NCBI RefSeq assembly: GCF_030586465.1
Contig: NZ_JAUQYP010000001.1
Span: 2,026,981-2,090,980, forward strand
DNA: 64,000 bases
Origin: Actinotalea lenta
GTDB taxonomy: Bacteria; Actinomycetota; Actinomycetes; Actinomycetales; Cellulomonadaceae
Direction of reading: 5' to 3'
In this document: positions 29,776-40,316 of the stretch, piece by piece
Layout of the letters: each line of letters begins with the position of its first letter
How positions within the stretch are numbered: position 1 is the first letter of the stretch
Notes under the pieces: model-generated
Seen by the model: only the letters and a program-made list of their open reading frames with translations
Told to the model about the DNA's origin: nothing
The model's database searches: none
Program-made: the position numbers and the translations under genes

Positions 29776-30717
29776 GTGCATCCGCCAGGCGTCGTCACGG
29801 GGGCTCTGCTGCGCGCCGAGACCCGCGGCTGGGCGTTGTCGGGGCTCCTGACCGCGTCCGCTGCGGTCGTGGCGACGCTCGCCGTCACCCCGCTGACGAC
29901 CGGTTCCCGGACCGACCGGCTGCCCGTCGTCGTCGCCGCGCTCGCGCTCCTGGCCGTTGCGGCAGCTCTCGGGCGACGCTCGACGGCCGCGTTGTGGGGC
30001 GTCGTGATGCTCGCGGTCGGGGTGGACGTCTGGATGCTCGCCGGTGCCGCTACCCTGACCGGCGCGATCCTGACGATGAGTGCGTTCACCTACCCCGTGC
30101 TCTACGCCGCCTACGCGTTCGAGGGCGCGTGGCTCACGGCCGCGCTCGGGGTCACGGCGGGTGGTTCGGCGGTAGGCCTGGCGCTCTCCGGCGCCGGATG
30201 GCACTGGATTCCGTGGTCGGTGGTCGTGGCGGGTTCGGTGGTCGCCGGGTACCTCGTGGGCCGGGTGCTGACCGTGCTGCGGTGGTACGGCACCGTCGAC
30301 GCGCTCACCGGGGTGCTCACGCGGACGGCCTTCGCGGCGATGGCCGCCTCGGCGATCGCCGGGAGCCGGCGTCGTGGCGCCCCGGCCGTTCTCGTCCTCG
30401 TGGACCTTGACGGGTTCAAGGAGGTGAACGACACGCACGGCCACGCGGAAGGCGACCGCGTCCTGGTCGAGGCCGTCGACTCGTGGCGTGCCCGGCTGCG
30501 CGGGCAGGACCTGCTCGGTCGCGCCGGTGGCGACGAGTTCCTCATCCTGTTGCCGGACACTGACCTCGACGGGGCGCGGGAGGTCGCCGCCGGCCTGGCC
30601 GACGTGAGCCCCATCGCCTTCTCCACCGGGGTCGCGTTGGTCGGCCCGCACGACACCGTCGCGACGTTGCTGCGTCGCGCGGACGCGGCGATGTACGCGG
30701 TGAAGCGACGGCGCTGA
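29776..30717 (+). CDS. Membrane-anchored diguanylate cyclase (GGDEF)
   Basis: Predicted to make cyclic di-GMP from two GTP. The 313-residue protein has about six membrane helices in residues 20-175 and a C-terminal GGDEF domain. The active-site motif GGDEF is intact at residues 251-255, and the product-inhibition I-site RGQD is at 242-245, exactly five residues before it. VDLDGFKEVNDTHGH gives the metal-binding Asp region. No PAS, GAF or EAL domain is present, so any sensing would be through the membrane part. The gene ends 8 bases from the convergent ctaA and has no obvious partner nearby. Confidence 0.92.
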   Translation: MHPPGVVTGALLRAETRGWALSGLLTASAAVVATLAVTPLTTGSRTDRLPVVVAALALLAVAAALGRRSTAALWGVVMLAVGVDVWMLAGAATLTGAILTMSAFTYPVLYAAYAFEGAWLTAALGVTAGGSAVGLALSGAGWHWIPWSVVVAGSVVAGYLVGRVLTVLRWYGTVDALTGVLTRTAFAAMAASAIAGSRRRGAPAVLVLVDLDGFKEVNDTHGHAEGDRVLVEAVDSWRARLRGQDLLGRAGGDEFLILLPDTDLDGAREVAAGLADVSPIAFSTGVALVGPHDTVATLLRRADAAMYAVKRRR

Positions 30718-30725
30718 GGGAGCGC

Positions 30726-31703
30726 TCAGGCTGCGGCCGCGGCGGGGGCCCCGGGGCGGTCGGGTGCGCCGCTCGGCGCGGGCGTCCGGGGGCGGAGCGC
30801 GAGGAGCTGGGCGGTCTGGGCGACCACCATGAGCGAGGCCCCCAGCATGTGCAGGCCGACCAGGGCACCGGGGAGTCCCGTGAGGTACTGCAGGTACCCG
30901 ATCGCGCCCTGGACCACCGAGATCACCAGCAGGTCCCCGGTGCGGCGCAGGGCCCCGCCCAGCGCCGGATCGCTGCCACCCCGGCGGCGGAGGCGGCGCA
31001 GCACGAGCGCGAGGGTCACGAGCACGGCCACGTAGGCCCAGACCGAGAGCGAGTGCACTCGGGCCACGGTGACCGGGTCGAGGGCGTAGCGGGAGGGCCG
31101 TGTCGCATCCCCGGAGTGCGGACCGGCGCCGGTGACGACCGTGCCGAGCACGAGCACGGCCGCTGCCAGCGGCACGAGCGCCACGGCGAGGGCTCGCGTG
31201 CGCCCCCCCACCGCCCACCGGGGTGGGGTGTCGGGACGTCCGGCGCGCAGGGCCAGAGCGGTGGAGGCGGACACCAGCACCATCGAGATGAGGAAGTGCG
31301 AGCCGACCAGGGCGGGGTTGAGCTTGACCAGGACCGTCAGCCCACCGATCACCGCTTGTGCGAGGACGCCGACGAGCGGCACGGTCGCGAGTGCGCGCAT
31401 CCCGCGGCTGCGCCGCGGGCCTCGCCAGACCACCCACAGTGCGGCGACGGCGAGGACGACGAGTACCCCGGTGATGGTCCGGTTCCCGAACTCGATGTAC
31501 GGGTGGATCGATGTGGCGGCGTGCGGGATCGGCGTGAACTGACCCGGCTCGCACTCCGGCCAGGTCGAGCAGCCGAGCCCCGATCCGGTGAGACGGACGG
31601 CGCCGCCGGTCACGACGATCGTCACCTGACCCACGAGGTTCGCCCACAGCACACGACGGGTCCAGGTCGGCGACGGGTGGAGGATCGAGTGCTGCGCGTT
31701 CAC
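30726..31703 (-). CDS. ctaA: Heme A synthase (COX15/CtaA)
   Basis: Oxidises heme O to heme A for cytochrome aa3 oxidase. The 325-residue polytopic protein contains VRLTGSGLGCSTWPEC, SIHPYIEFGNR, GSHFLISM, RVHSLSVWAY and GLHMLGAS, which carry the conserved heme-ligand histidines in paired helix bundles. The C-terminus is Ala/Pro-rich. The GTG at 31703 is preferred because TAGGTT lies 7 bases upstream with no other signal; a TTG at 31712 is possible. It lies next to an ABC exporter and the suf operon, the same neighbourhood as in mycobacteria from memory. Confidence 0.93.
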   Translation of the reverse strand: MNAQHSILHPSPTWTRRVLWANLVGQVTIVVTGGAVRLTGSGLGCSTWPECEPGQFTPIPHAATSIHPYIEFGNRTITGVLVVLAVAALWVVWRGPRRSRGMRALATVPLVGVLAQAVIGGLTVLVKLNPALVGSHFLISMVLVSASTALALRAGRPDTPPRWAVGGRTRALAVALVPLAAAVLVLGTVVTGAGPHSGDATRPSRYALDPVTVARVHSLSVWAYVAVLVTLALVLRRLRRRGGSDPALGGALRRTGDLLVISVVQGAIGYLQYLTGLPGALVGLHMLGASLMVVAQTAQLLALRPRTPAPSGAPDRPGAPAAAAA

Positions 31704-31710
31704 GGGGGCC

Positions 31711-31716
31711 AACCTA
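31711..31716 (-). promoter_or_regulatory. -10 box for ctaA, leaderless
   Basis: On the minus strand TAGGTT ends 7 bases before the ctaA GTG. It falls in the 15-base gap after the upstream permease gene. Confidence 0.55.
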
Positions 31717-31718
31717 CG

Positions 31719-32465
31719 TCACGACCAGCGGAAGGTGCGGGCGACCCCGCTGGTGAGCACCGCCGCCCAGAGCACCAGCACCACGAGCGGGGCCAGCGGG
31801 AGGCCGTGGCCCGCGAGGGTTGACCGCAGGGCATCGCCCAGGGCCCCCGACGGGAGCAGCGGAGCGAGCTCGGTGAGCGGTCCGGGCAGGCGGCTCGGTG
31901 GGACGACCACGCCACCGCCGACCAGGAGCAGCACCCAGAGCAGGTTGGCAGCTCCCAGGACGGCCTCGGCGCGCATCGTCCCGGCCAGCAGCAGCCCGAG
32001 CGCGACGAACGCCCAGGTGCCCAGCGCCAGGGCGAGCACGGCGCCGGGGATGCCGGACGGGCGCCAGCCGAGCAGCATCGCCACCCCGCCGAGCACCACC
32101 ACCTGCCCGGCCTCGACGACCAGCACTGCGACAACCTTGCCCGCGACGAGCCCGTTGCGCCCCAGCGGCGTCGTGGCGAGCAAGCGCAGCACACCTGCTC
32201 GTCGATCGAACGCGGTTGCGATGGCCTGAGACGTCAGCCCGGTGGACATCACCGCCAGCGCGAGCACCCCGGGAGCCACGACCGCCAGGTCGTCTCCGAG
32301 GCCGAGTGCGGTGGTCCGGCCGAGGAGGATCAGGACGAGGACCGGGAGCACGAGCGTGATCAGCAGCTGTTCGCCGTTGCGCAGCACGGCGCGCACCTCG
32401 AACCATGCCTGGGCACCCACGCGTCGCCACGCGGGTGCGGGCGCGTTGCGTTGGCCGGCGGTCAT
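31719..32465 (-). CDS. ABC-2 type transporter permease
   Basis: A 248-residue membrane protein with about six helices and the ABC-2 layout: a soluble start (AQAWFEVRAVLRNGEQLLITLVLP), a region with ATTPLGRNGLVAGKV and a last helix near the C-terminus. It overlaps the ATPase gene behind which it is transcribed (stop/start overlap at 32462-32465), so the two form an exporter of unknown substrate. Mycobacterial homologues beside ctaA were called antibiotic-transport proteins, but a role linked to heme or oxidase assembly is equally possible from position. Confidence 0.85.
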   Translation of the reverse strand: MTAGQRNAPAPAWRRVGAQAWFEVRAVLRNGEQLLITLVLPVLVLILLGRTTALGLGDDLAVVAPGVLALAVMSTGLTSQAIATAFDRRAGVLRLLATTPLGRNGLVAGKVVAVLVVEAGQVVVLGGVAMLLGWRPSGIPGAVLALALGTWAFVALGLLLAGTMRAEAVLGAANLLWVLLLVGGGVVVPPSRLPGPLTELAPLLPSGALGDALRSTLAGHGLPLAPLVVLVLWAAVLTSGVARTFRWS

Positions 32466-33358
32466 CGCAGCTCCCGTCCGGTCAGGGCGAGCACCACGTC
32501 TTCGAGGCTACGGTGCCCGGCCGCGAGCTCGAGGATCCGGACGTCGCGGTCCCTGGCCCAGCCCGTGACCTGGTGGAGCACGGCAGGGGTCGGGGTTCCC
32601 TGCACCTCGAGCAGGCGCGGCGAGGCGACCACCGGCACCCGCAGCAGCGTCTCGAGCTCCGCGCGGAACGGTGTCGGGTCGGTGTCGAGCAGGATCCGAA
32701 GCCCGCGGTCGGTCCCGACGAGCTCCTGGGGGGTGCCCGAGGCTCGGACGCGTCCGGCGTCGAGCACCACGACGTGATCGGCGAGCTCGGCGGCCTCGTG
32801 CGTGAGATGCGTGGTCAGCAGGATGGTGGCCCCGTCGGCGCGCAGCTCGCGCACGAGGTCGTGCACGGCGAGCCGCGCCTGCGGGTCGAGCCCTGCGGTG
32901 GGCTCGTCCAGCAGGACGAGCTCCGGGCGCCCGACCAGTGCCGTCGCCAGGGCGAAGCGCTGTCGCTCACCGCCGGAGAGCCGGCGCACCGGGCGGCGCC
33001 ACAGGGGGCCGAGCCCGAGGCGGTCGGAGAGCTCGCGCAGATCGCGCGGGTTGGCGTGCATGGCCGCGACGTGGCGGAGCACGTAGCCGGCCGGGGCGGC
33101 CAGGGGGAGACCACCGTCCTGGAGCATGACCCCGACCCGGGTGCGCAGCGCCCGGTCCGTCGGCGCGCGACCGAGGACCTCCAGGGTTCCGGAGGTGGGC
33201 TGCCGAAGGCCGACGGTGCACTCCACCAAGGTGGTCTTGCCCGCGCCGTTCGGGCCGAGCAGGGCGGTGAGCCGTCCCGTGGGTGCGGTCAGGTTCACGC
33301 CGGCGAGCGCCTCGTGCCGCCCGTAGCGCACCACCAGCTTCGAGGCGACCAGGCTCAC
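32462..33358 (-). CDS. ABC transporter ATP-binding protein
   Basis: A 298-residue ATPase with Walker A GPNGAGKTT near residue 35, Q-loop VMLQDGGLPLAAPA, signature RLSGGERQR, Walker B LVLLDEPTAGLD and the H-loop in LLTTHLTHEA. A C-terminal extension of about 75 residues resembles drug-exporter ATPases of the CcmA/DrrA group. It is the first gene of the exporter pair and diverges from sufR. The GTG start is placed 8 bases after the minus-strand TAGACT. Confidence 0.9.
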   Translation of the reverse strand: MSLVASKLVVRYGRHEALAGVNLTAPTGRLTALLGPNGAGKTTLVECTVGLRQPTSGTLEVLGRAPTDRALRTRVGVMLQDGGLPLAAPAGYVLRHVAAMHANPRDLRELSDRLGLGPLWRRPVRRLSGGERQRFALATALVGRPELVLLDEPTAGLDPQARLAVHDLVRELRADGATILLTTHLTHEAAELADHVVVLDAGRVRASGTPQELVGTDRGLRILLDTDPTPFRAELETLLRVPVVASPRLLEVQGTPTPAVLHQVTGWARDRDVRILELAAGHRSLEDVVLALTGRELR

Positions 33359-33366
33359 GGGCCGAG

Positions 33367-33372
33367 AGTCTA
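33367..33372 (-). promoter_or_regulatory. -10 box for the ABC ATPase gene, leaderless
   Basis: TAGACT on the minus strand ends 8 bases before the GTG at 33358. No ribosome-binding site intervenes. Confidence 0.5.
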
Positions 33373-33430
33373 GGCGCCCGGCGCGAGTCCGCGAGTCCGC
33401 GAGGCGCGAGACCCCGTGGTGAGGGTGCCC

Positions 33431-33467
33431 TTCGTTGCGGGGAAGGATTTCAGCAACGAAGATGTTG
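33431..33467 (+). promoter_or_regulatory. Probable SufR operator before the suf operon
   Basis: Three half-sites overlap here. TTCGTTGC (33431-33438) and GCAACGAA (33453-33460) are perfect inverted arms with a 14-base spacer. The second arm also forms CAAC-GAAGAT-GTTG (33454-33467), a CAAC-N6-GTTG palindrome that I recall as the SufR-type site in other bacteria. It lies 42 bases before the sufR ATG, as expected for autoregulation of the operon. Confidence 0.65.
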
Positions 33468-33508
33468 TCGAATTAGCGAACGGGGTCTGCCCGCCGGACG
33501 GAGGTGAC

Positions 33509-34252
33509 ATGGATACGCCCGAGATCGACAGCTCGACCCGCGCGCGAATCCTGCACCTCGTGGTCGAGGCAGGTCCCGTCTCCGTGCTCGAGCTGGCGCA
33601 CGACCTCGACCTGACCCCGGCCGGCGTCCGGCGTCACATCGCGGCCCTCGAGGACGCCGGCCAGGTCGCGGTGCACTCAGGCCGGCCCGCCGGCTCGCAG
33701 GGTCGCGGGCGTCCGGCCCGCCGCTACGTCGCGACGCTCTCCGCGCAGGCAGCGCTGGACTGCACCTATGCCGAGCTGGCCGAGCAGGCCCTGGGCTATC
33801 TCGCCCAGGTCGCCGGCGAGCAGGCGGTCGAGGAGTTCGCCGAGCGCCGCGCCGCGGACCTGGAGGCGTCCCTGGAGCCCGCCGTGGACGGCGCACCGGG
33901 CCTGCGCGACCGCACCGAGCGGCTCGCGTCGGCGCTGTCGACCGAGGGCTACGCCGCCTCCGTGCGGTCGGTTCCCGGCGGGATGGCCGTGCAGCTGTGC
34001 CAGGGGCACTGCCCGGTGCGCGACGTCGCCGCCCGGTACCCCGCGCTGTGCGAGGCCGAGACCCGTGCCCTGTCCCGGCTGCTGGGAGTGCACGTCCAGC
34101 GGCTGTCCACGCTCGCCTCCGGCGGGCACGTGTGCACCACCCACGTCCCGGTCGCCGCCCTCGGCGTCGGGACATCGCCCAGTCGCGGCGGATCCGCGAC
34201 TGCCCACCGACCGACAGGTCGCCGCACGGCGGCCGTGGAGGGAGACCGATGA
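33509..34252 (+). CDS. sufR: SufR-like iron-sulfur-sensing transcriptional regulator
   Basis: A 247-residue regulator with an N-terminal winged HTH (residues 11-55; [19 protein letters not shown] is the recognition region) and a C-terminal sensor with Cys164, Cys168 and Cys181 in [20 protein letters not shown] (residues 162-182) plus Cys209. These cysteines match the cluster ligands of SufR proteins, which repress suf genes when they carry a cluster. The ATG at 33509 is strongly supported by GGAGGTG ending 2 bases before it. Its stop overlaps sufB as ATGA. Confidence 0.92.
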   Translation: MDTPEIDSSTRARILHLVVEAGPVSVLELAHDLDLTPAGVRRHIAALEDAGQVAVHSGRPAGSQGRGRPARRYVATLSAQAALDCTYAELAEQALGYLAQVAGEQAVEEFAERRAADLEASLEPAVDGAPGLRDRTERLASALSTEGYAASVRSVPGGMAVQLCQGHCPVRDVAARYPALCEAETRALSRLLGVHVQRLSTLASGGHVCTTHVPVAALGVGTSPSRGGSATAHRPTGRRTAAVEGDR

Positions 34253-35694
34253 GCGCACCGACCGAGCCGGTGACCACCGCCCAGCCCGCCTCCGACCAGG
34301 AGATCATCGCGTCCATCGGCGCGTACGAGTACGGGTGGCACGACTCCGACACCGCGGGCGCCTCGGCGCGGCGCGGACTGGACGAGGAGGTCGTGCGACA
34401 CATCTCGGCGATGAAGAACGAGCCGGAGTGGATGCTCAAGACGCGTCTGAAGTCCCTCCGGCTGTTCGAGAAGAAGCCCATGCCGCACTGGGGTGCGGAC
34501 CTGTCCGGGATCGACTTCGACACGATCAAGTACTTCGTGCGCTCGACCGAGAAGCAGGCCGCCACCTGGGACGACCTGCCCGAGGACATCAAGCGCACGT
34601 ACGACAAGCTCGGCATCCCCGAGGCGGAGAAGCAGCGTCTGGTCGCCGGAGTCGCGGCCCAGTACGAGTCCGAGGTCGTCTACCACCAGATCCGCGAGGA
34701 CCTGGAGGAGCAGGGCGTCATCTTCCTGGACACCGACACCGGTCTGCGCGAGCACCCCGAGCTGTTCCGGGAGTACTTCGGCACCGTCATCCCGCCGGGC
34801 GACAACAAGTTCGCCGCCCTGAACACCTCCGTGTGGTCGGGTGGCTCCTTCATCTACGTTCCGCCAGGTGTGCACGTCGACATCCCGCTGCAGGCCTACT
34901 TCCGGATCAACACCGAGAACATGGGCCAGTTCGAGCGGACGCTGATCATCGCCGACGAGGGCTCCTACGTGCACTACGTGGAGGGCTGCACCGCGCCCAT
35001 CTACTCGAGTGACTCGCTGCACTCGGCGGTCGTGGAGATCATCGTCAAGAAGAACGCCCGCGTCCGGTACACCACCATCCAGAACTGGTCGACCAACGTG
35101 TACAACCTGGTCACCAAGCGGGCCACGGCCGCCGAGGGCGCGACGATGGAGTGGGTCGACGGGAACATCGGCTCGAAGGTCACCATGAAGTACCCGGCGA
35201 TCTACCTCATGGGCGAGCACGCCAAGGGCGAGACCCTGTCGATCGCGTTCTCCGGCGAGGGTCAGCACCAGGACGCCGGCGCGAAGATGGTGCACGCCGC
35301 GCCGCACACCTCGAGCTCGATCATCTCCAAGTCGGTCGCGCGTGGCGGGGGCCGGACCTCGTACCGCGGACTGGTCCAGGTCCTCGAGGGTGCCGAGCAC
35401 TCGGCCTCGAACGTGCTGTGCGACGCCCTCCTGGTGGACCAGATCTCTCGCTCGGACACGTATCCCTACGTGGACGTGCGCGAGGACGACGTGTCCATGG
35501 GCCACGAGGCGACGGTCTCGAAGGTCAGCGAGGACCAGCTCTTCTACCTGATGTCCCGCGGCATGCCCGAGACCGAGGCGATGGCGATGATCGTGCGCGG
35601 TTTCGTCGAGCCGATCGCGCGCGAGCTGCCGATGGAGTACGCCCTCGAGCTCAACCGCCTCATCGAGCTCCAGATGGAAGGCTCGGTGGGCTGA
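34249..35694 (+). CDS. sufB: Fe-S cluster assembly protein SufB
   Basis: Scaffold subunit of the SufBC2D complex. The 481-residue protein includes the conserved [44 protein letters not shown] (residues about 242-265) with the functional cysteine, and [15 protein letters not shown]. It is uninterrupted: unlike the mycobacterial SufB I know of, there is no intein in the YVEGC region. The ATG overlaps the sufR stop and is preceded by GGAGGGA. Confidence 0.97.
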   Translation: MSAPTEPVTTAQPASDQEIIASIGAYEYGWHDSDTAGASARRGLDEEVVRHISAMKNEPEWMLKTRLKSLRLFEKKPMPHWGADLSGIDFDTIKYFVRSTEKQAATWDDLPEDIKRTYDKLGIPEAEKQRLVAGVAAQYESEVVYHQIREDLEEQGVIFLDTDTGLREHPELFREYFGTVIPPGDNKFAALNTSVWSGGSFIYVPPGVHVDIPLQAYFRINTENMGQFERTLIIADEGSYVHYVEGCTAPIYSSDSLHSAVVEIIVKKNARVRYTTIQNWSTNVYNLVTKRATAAEGATMEWVDGNIGSKVTMKYPAIYLMGEHAKGETLSIAFSGEGQHQDAGAKMVHAAPHTSSSIISKSVARGGGRTSYRGLVQVLEGAEHSASNVLCDALLVDQISRSDTYPYVDVREDDVSMGHEATVSKVSEDQLFYLMSRGMPETEAMAMIVRGFVEPIARELPMEYALELNRLIELQMEGSVG

Positions 35695-35741
35695 CGCCCG
35701 CCCGCCTCGGCCCGACCGACGAGAGAGATCACGAGCAGCAG

Positions 35742-36968
35742 ATGACCACCGAGCTCAGCACGAGCCTGCCGACCGACCACTCCCGAGCCGTCGCGGACGG
35801 CGCGCACAGCCACGGCCTGGTGCCGGAGGCGTCCCGCGCCGCACGCCTGACGTCCTTCGACCCCGCCGACTTCCCGGTCCCGACGGGGCGCGAGGAGGAG
35901 TGGCGGTTCAGCCCGATGGACCGGCTCGCCCCCCTGTTCGACGCTGCAGGAGAAGGGTTGCGGGAGGGCGGCGTCCAGGTGACCGTCGTCAATCCCCCCG
36001 AGGTCGGCGTCGAGATCGTCGGCCGGGACGACCCCCGGCTGGGCTCGGTCGGCCGACCGGGCGACCGGACCGCTGTCACCGCGTGGCACGGCTTCACCGA
36101 CGCGACCATCGTGACCGTCCCGCCGCAGACCGTGGCGTCGTCCGCGACCAGCGTCCGGGTCGAGGGCCTGGACCGCACGGGCGAGCCCACCGCGGCACAC
36201 CTCATGGTGCACGCGGGTGAGCTCAGCGAGGCGGTCGTGGTGATCGACCACGTGGGCGCGGCGACACTGACCGAGACGGTCGAGATCCAGGCGGACGACG
36301 GCGCGCACCTCACCGTGGTCTCCATCCAGGACTGGGAGCCGGGGTCGGTGCACGCCGCCGCCCACCGGCTCAGCGTGGGCCGGGACGCCACCGTCAAGCA
36401 CGTCGTGGTGACGTTGGGCGGGGACGTCGTGCGGATCACGCCGGACGCCGGCTTCACCGGCGAGGGCGGCGACGTCCAGGCACTCGGCCTGTACTTCGCG
36501 GACGCGGACCAGCACCAGGAGCACCGGCTCTTCATCGACCACAACCAGCCCTCGTGCCGCTCCCGCGTGACCTACAAGGGAGCGCTGCAGGGTGACGGCG
36601 CGCGCACCGTGTGGGTCGGGGACGTGCTCATCCAGGCACACGCGGAGGGCACCGACACCTACGAGCTCAACCGCAACCTCGTGCTCACCGACGGTGCCCG
36701 GGCCGACTCGGTGCCGAACCTGGAGATCGAGACCGGTGAGATCGAGGGCGCCGGCCACGCGAGCGCGACCGGCCGGTTCGACGACGAGCAGCTCTTCTAC
36801 CTGATGTCCCGCGGCGTGCACGAGATCGATGCCCGGCGCCTCGTGGTTCGCGGCTTCTTCGCCGAGCTGATCGGCCAGGTGGGTGTGCCCGAGGTCGAGG
36901 AGCGTCTGCTGGCCGCGATCGAGGACGAGCTGGCCGCGAGCATGGCAGCCCTGGAGGGCGAGCGATGA
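35742..36968 (+). CDS. sufD: Fe-S cluster assembly protein SufD
   Basis: SufD is the partner of SufB in the scaffold. The 408-residue protein shares the beta-helix core (HHEHRL-type segment DQHQEHRLFIDHNQPSCRS with the conserved His) and the C-terminal helical domain [14 protein letters not shown], which is repeated almost exactly in SufB ([11 protein letters not shown]). The N-terminal 90 residues are variable. The ATG at 35742 lies 47 bases after sufB. The stop overlaps the next gene. Confidence 0.94.
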   Translation: MTTELSTSLPTDHSRAVADGAHSHGLVPEASRAARLTSFDPADFPVPTGREEEWRFSPMDRLAPLFDAAGEGLREGGVQVTVVNPPEVGVEIVGRDDPRLGSVGRPGDRTAVTAWHGFTDATIVTVPPQTVASSATSVRVEGLDRTGEPTAAHLMVHAGELSEAVVVIDHVGAATLTETVEIQADDGAHLTVVSIQDWEPGSVHAAAHRLSVGRDATVKHVVVTLGGDVVRITPDAGFTGEGGDVQALGLYFADADQHQEHRLFIDHNQPSCRSRVTYKGALQGDGARTVWVGDVLIQAHAEGTDTYELNRNLVLTDGARADSVPNLEIETGEIEGAGHASATGRFDDEQLFYLMSRGVHEIDARRLVVRGFFAELIGQVGVPEVEERLLAAIEDELAASMAALEGER

Positions 36969-37288
36969 GCGCCCAGGAAGCGTGCCGCCTGAGTGACCTG
37001 GCGCCCGGAAGTGCACTCCGCGTCGAGCTCCCGGGTGCCGCCGGCACGGTCGAGGTGGCCGTGGTGCGCACCGAGGAGGGCGCTGTGCACGCGGTGTCGG
37101 ACGTGTGCTCGCACGGCCAGGTCTCGTTGTCCGACGGCGAGGTCGAGGGTGCCACCGTGGAGTGCTGGTTGCACGGGTCGCGGTTCGACCTGCGCACCGG
37201 CGAGCCGCTCGCGCTGCCCGCGACCAAGCCTGTCCCCGTCTACCCCGTGACCGTCGACGGCGAGCGTGTGCTCGTCGACGTCGGCTGA
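36965..37288 (+). CDS. Rieske-type [2Fe-2S] ferredoxin of the suf operon
   Basis: A 107-residue Rieske ferredoxin related to the small subunits of non-heme iron oxygenases. The ligands are Cys48-x-His50 (CSHG) and Cys67-x-x-His70 (CWLHG), followed by the conserved FDLRTGEPLALPATKPVPVY. It overlaps sufD by ATGA and is followed by sufC, so it is an integral operon member. A role as electron donor or in cluster transfer during assembly is plausible but unproven. Confidence 0.92.
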   Translation: MSAQEACRLSDLAPGSALRVELPGAAGTVEVAVVRTEEGAVHAVSDVCSHGQVSLSDGEVEGATVECWLHGSRFDLRTGEPLALPATKPVPVYPVTVDGERVLVDVG

Positions 37289-37317
37289 CCCCGCGACTTC
37301 CGCACGAGAGGAACCCG

Positions 37318-38073
37318 ATGTCCACCCTGGAGATCCGCGACCTGCACGTCAGTGTCGAGACCAAGGAGGGCGCCAAGCCCATCCTGCGCGGTGTCGACCT
37401 CACCATCGCCTCGGGTCAGACCCACGCGATCATGGGGCCGAACGGCTCCGGCAAGTCCACGCTGGCGTACTCGCTGGCGGGGCACCCCAAGTACCAGATC
37501 ACTGGCGGCGAGGTCCGGCTGGACGGGCAGGACGTGCTCGCGATGAGCGTCGACGAGCGGGCCCGCGCCGGCATGTTCCTCGCCATGCAGTACCCGGTCG
37601 AGGTGCCGGGCGTGAGCGTGTCGAACTTCCTGCGCACCGCCAAGACCGCCCTGGACGGTGAGGCTCCTGCGCTGCGGCACTGGGTCAAGGACGTCAAGAC
37701 CGCCATGGAGCGGCTGCGCATGGACCCGGCGTTCGCCGACCGGAGCGTGAACGAGGGGTTCTCCGGTGGCGAGAAGAAGCGGCACGAGATCCTGCAGATG
37801 GAGCTCCTCAAGCCGAAGATCGCGATCCTCGACGAGACGGACTCCGGCTTGGACGTCGACGCGCTGCGGATCGTCTCCGAGGGCATCAACCGGGTCCGCG
37901 AGGGCGGCGAGGTGGGCGTCATGCTCATCACGCACTACACGCGGATCCTGCGCTACGTGCAGCCCGACTTCGTGCACGTGTTCGTCGACGGCCGCATCGC
38001 GGAGGAGGGCGGCCCGGAGCTTGCCGAGCAGCTCGAGGCCGAGGGCTACGACCGGTTCCTGGCACCTGCCTGA
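37318..38073 (+). CDS. sufC: Fe-S cluster assembly ATPase SufC
   Basis: The ABC-type ATPase of the SufBCD complex. In 251 residues it shows Walker A GPNGSGKST, the SufC-typical AMQYPVEVPGVSVSNFLR, signature GFSGGEKKR, Walker B AILDETDSGLDVDAL and HYTRIL. GAGAGG stands before the ATG. It follows the Rieske gene by 29 bases. Confidence 0.96.
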   Translation: MSTLEIRDLHVSVETKEGAKPILRGVDLTIASGQTHAIMGPNGSGKSTLAYSLAGHPKYQITGGEVRLDGQDVLAMSVDERARAGMFLAMQYPVEVPGVSVSNFLRTAKTALDGEAPALRHWVKDVKTAMERLRMDPAFADRSVNEGFSGGEKKRHEILQMELLKPKIAILDETDSGLDVDALRIVSEGINRVREGGEVGVMLITHYTRILRYVQPDFVHVFVDGRIAEEGGPELAEQLEAEGYDRFLAPA

Positions 38074-39862
<1,789 letters not shown>

Positions 39863-39866
<4 letters not shown>

Positions 39867-40177
39867 GCCCCGTCTCGGTGGCCGACGTCGAGGAGGCGAT
39901 GCGCGACGTCATCGACCCCGAGCTCGGCATCAACGTGGTCGACCTCGGGCTGGTGTACGGCGTCGTGGTCGACCAGAACAACCACGCCGTGATCGACATG
40001 ACGCTGACCTCGGCGGCGTGTCCGCTGACGGACGTGATCGAGGACCAGTCCGCCGCGGTGCTGGACGGCATCGTGGACGGTTTCCGCATCAACTGGGTGT
40101 GGATGCCCCCGTGGGGTCCGGACAAGATCACCGACGACGGCCGCGAACAGCTCCGAGCCCTGGGCTTCAACGTCTAG
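39863..40177 (+). CDS. sufT: SufT, MIP18/DUF59 Fe-S maturation factor
   Basis: A 104-residue DUF59 protein that helps mature Fe-S proteins. The core VEEAMRDVIDPELGINVVDLGLVYGV and TLTSAACPLTDVIEDQ, which holds the conserved cysteine, are intact. It closes the suf operon; the TAG stop lies 12 bases before the inverted-repeat element at 40190. Confidence 0.94.
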
Positions 40178-40189
40178 CCCCCACCCACC

Positions 40190-40222
40190 CCCCTGGTGGT
40201 GATCAAGGAATTCCTGCCCACC
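40190..40222 (+). repeat. Left terminal inverted repeat, 33 bp
   Basis: Begins CCCCTGGTGGTGATCAAGGA and continues through an EcoRI-type AGGAATTCCT palindrome to GCCCACC. It is the exact reverse complement of 40962-40994. Confidence 0.9.
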
Positions 40223-40231
40223 CAGAGGTGG

Positions 40232-40245
40232 TGATCAAGGAATTC
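40232..40245 (+). repeat. Internal direct copy of the 14-base core
   Basis: TGATCAAGGAATTC repeats the core of the left terminal repeat (40200-40213) 32 bases later, also preceded by GGTGG. Confidence 0.9.
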
Positions 40246-40316
40246 GTGCTCGGCCTCGGGTTCCACGGGTCGGGTCGCGGCTACGTGCTTCTCGGCGGCC
40301 CTCGTCGGCACGAGCC

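Noticed and set aside
31735-32359. Plus-strand frames opposite the ABC-2 permease.
   Set aside because: They are Ser/Thr/Arg-rich shadows of a clear membrane protein on the other strand.
33416-33508. A longer sufR start at GTG 33416.
   Set aside because: It would place the operator inside the coding region, and the ATG at 33509 has a near-perfect ribosome-binding site.
34249-35694. An intein in SufB, as in some mycobacteria.
   Set aside because: The protein has the normal length and the YVEGC region is continuous.
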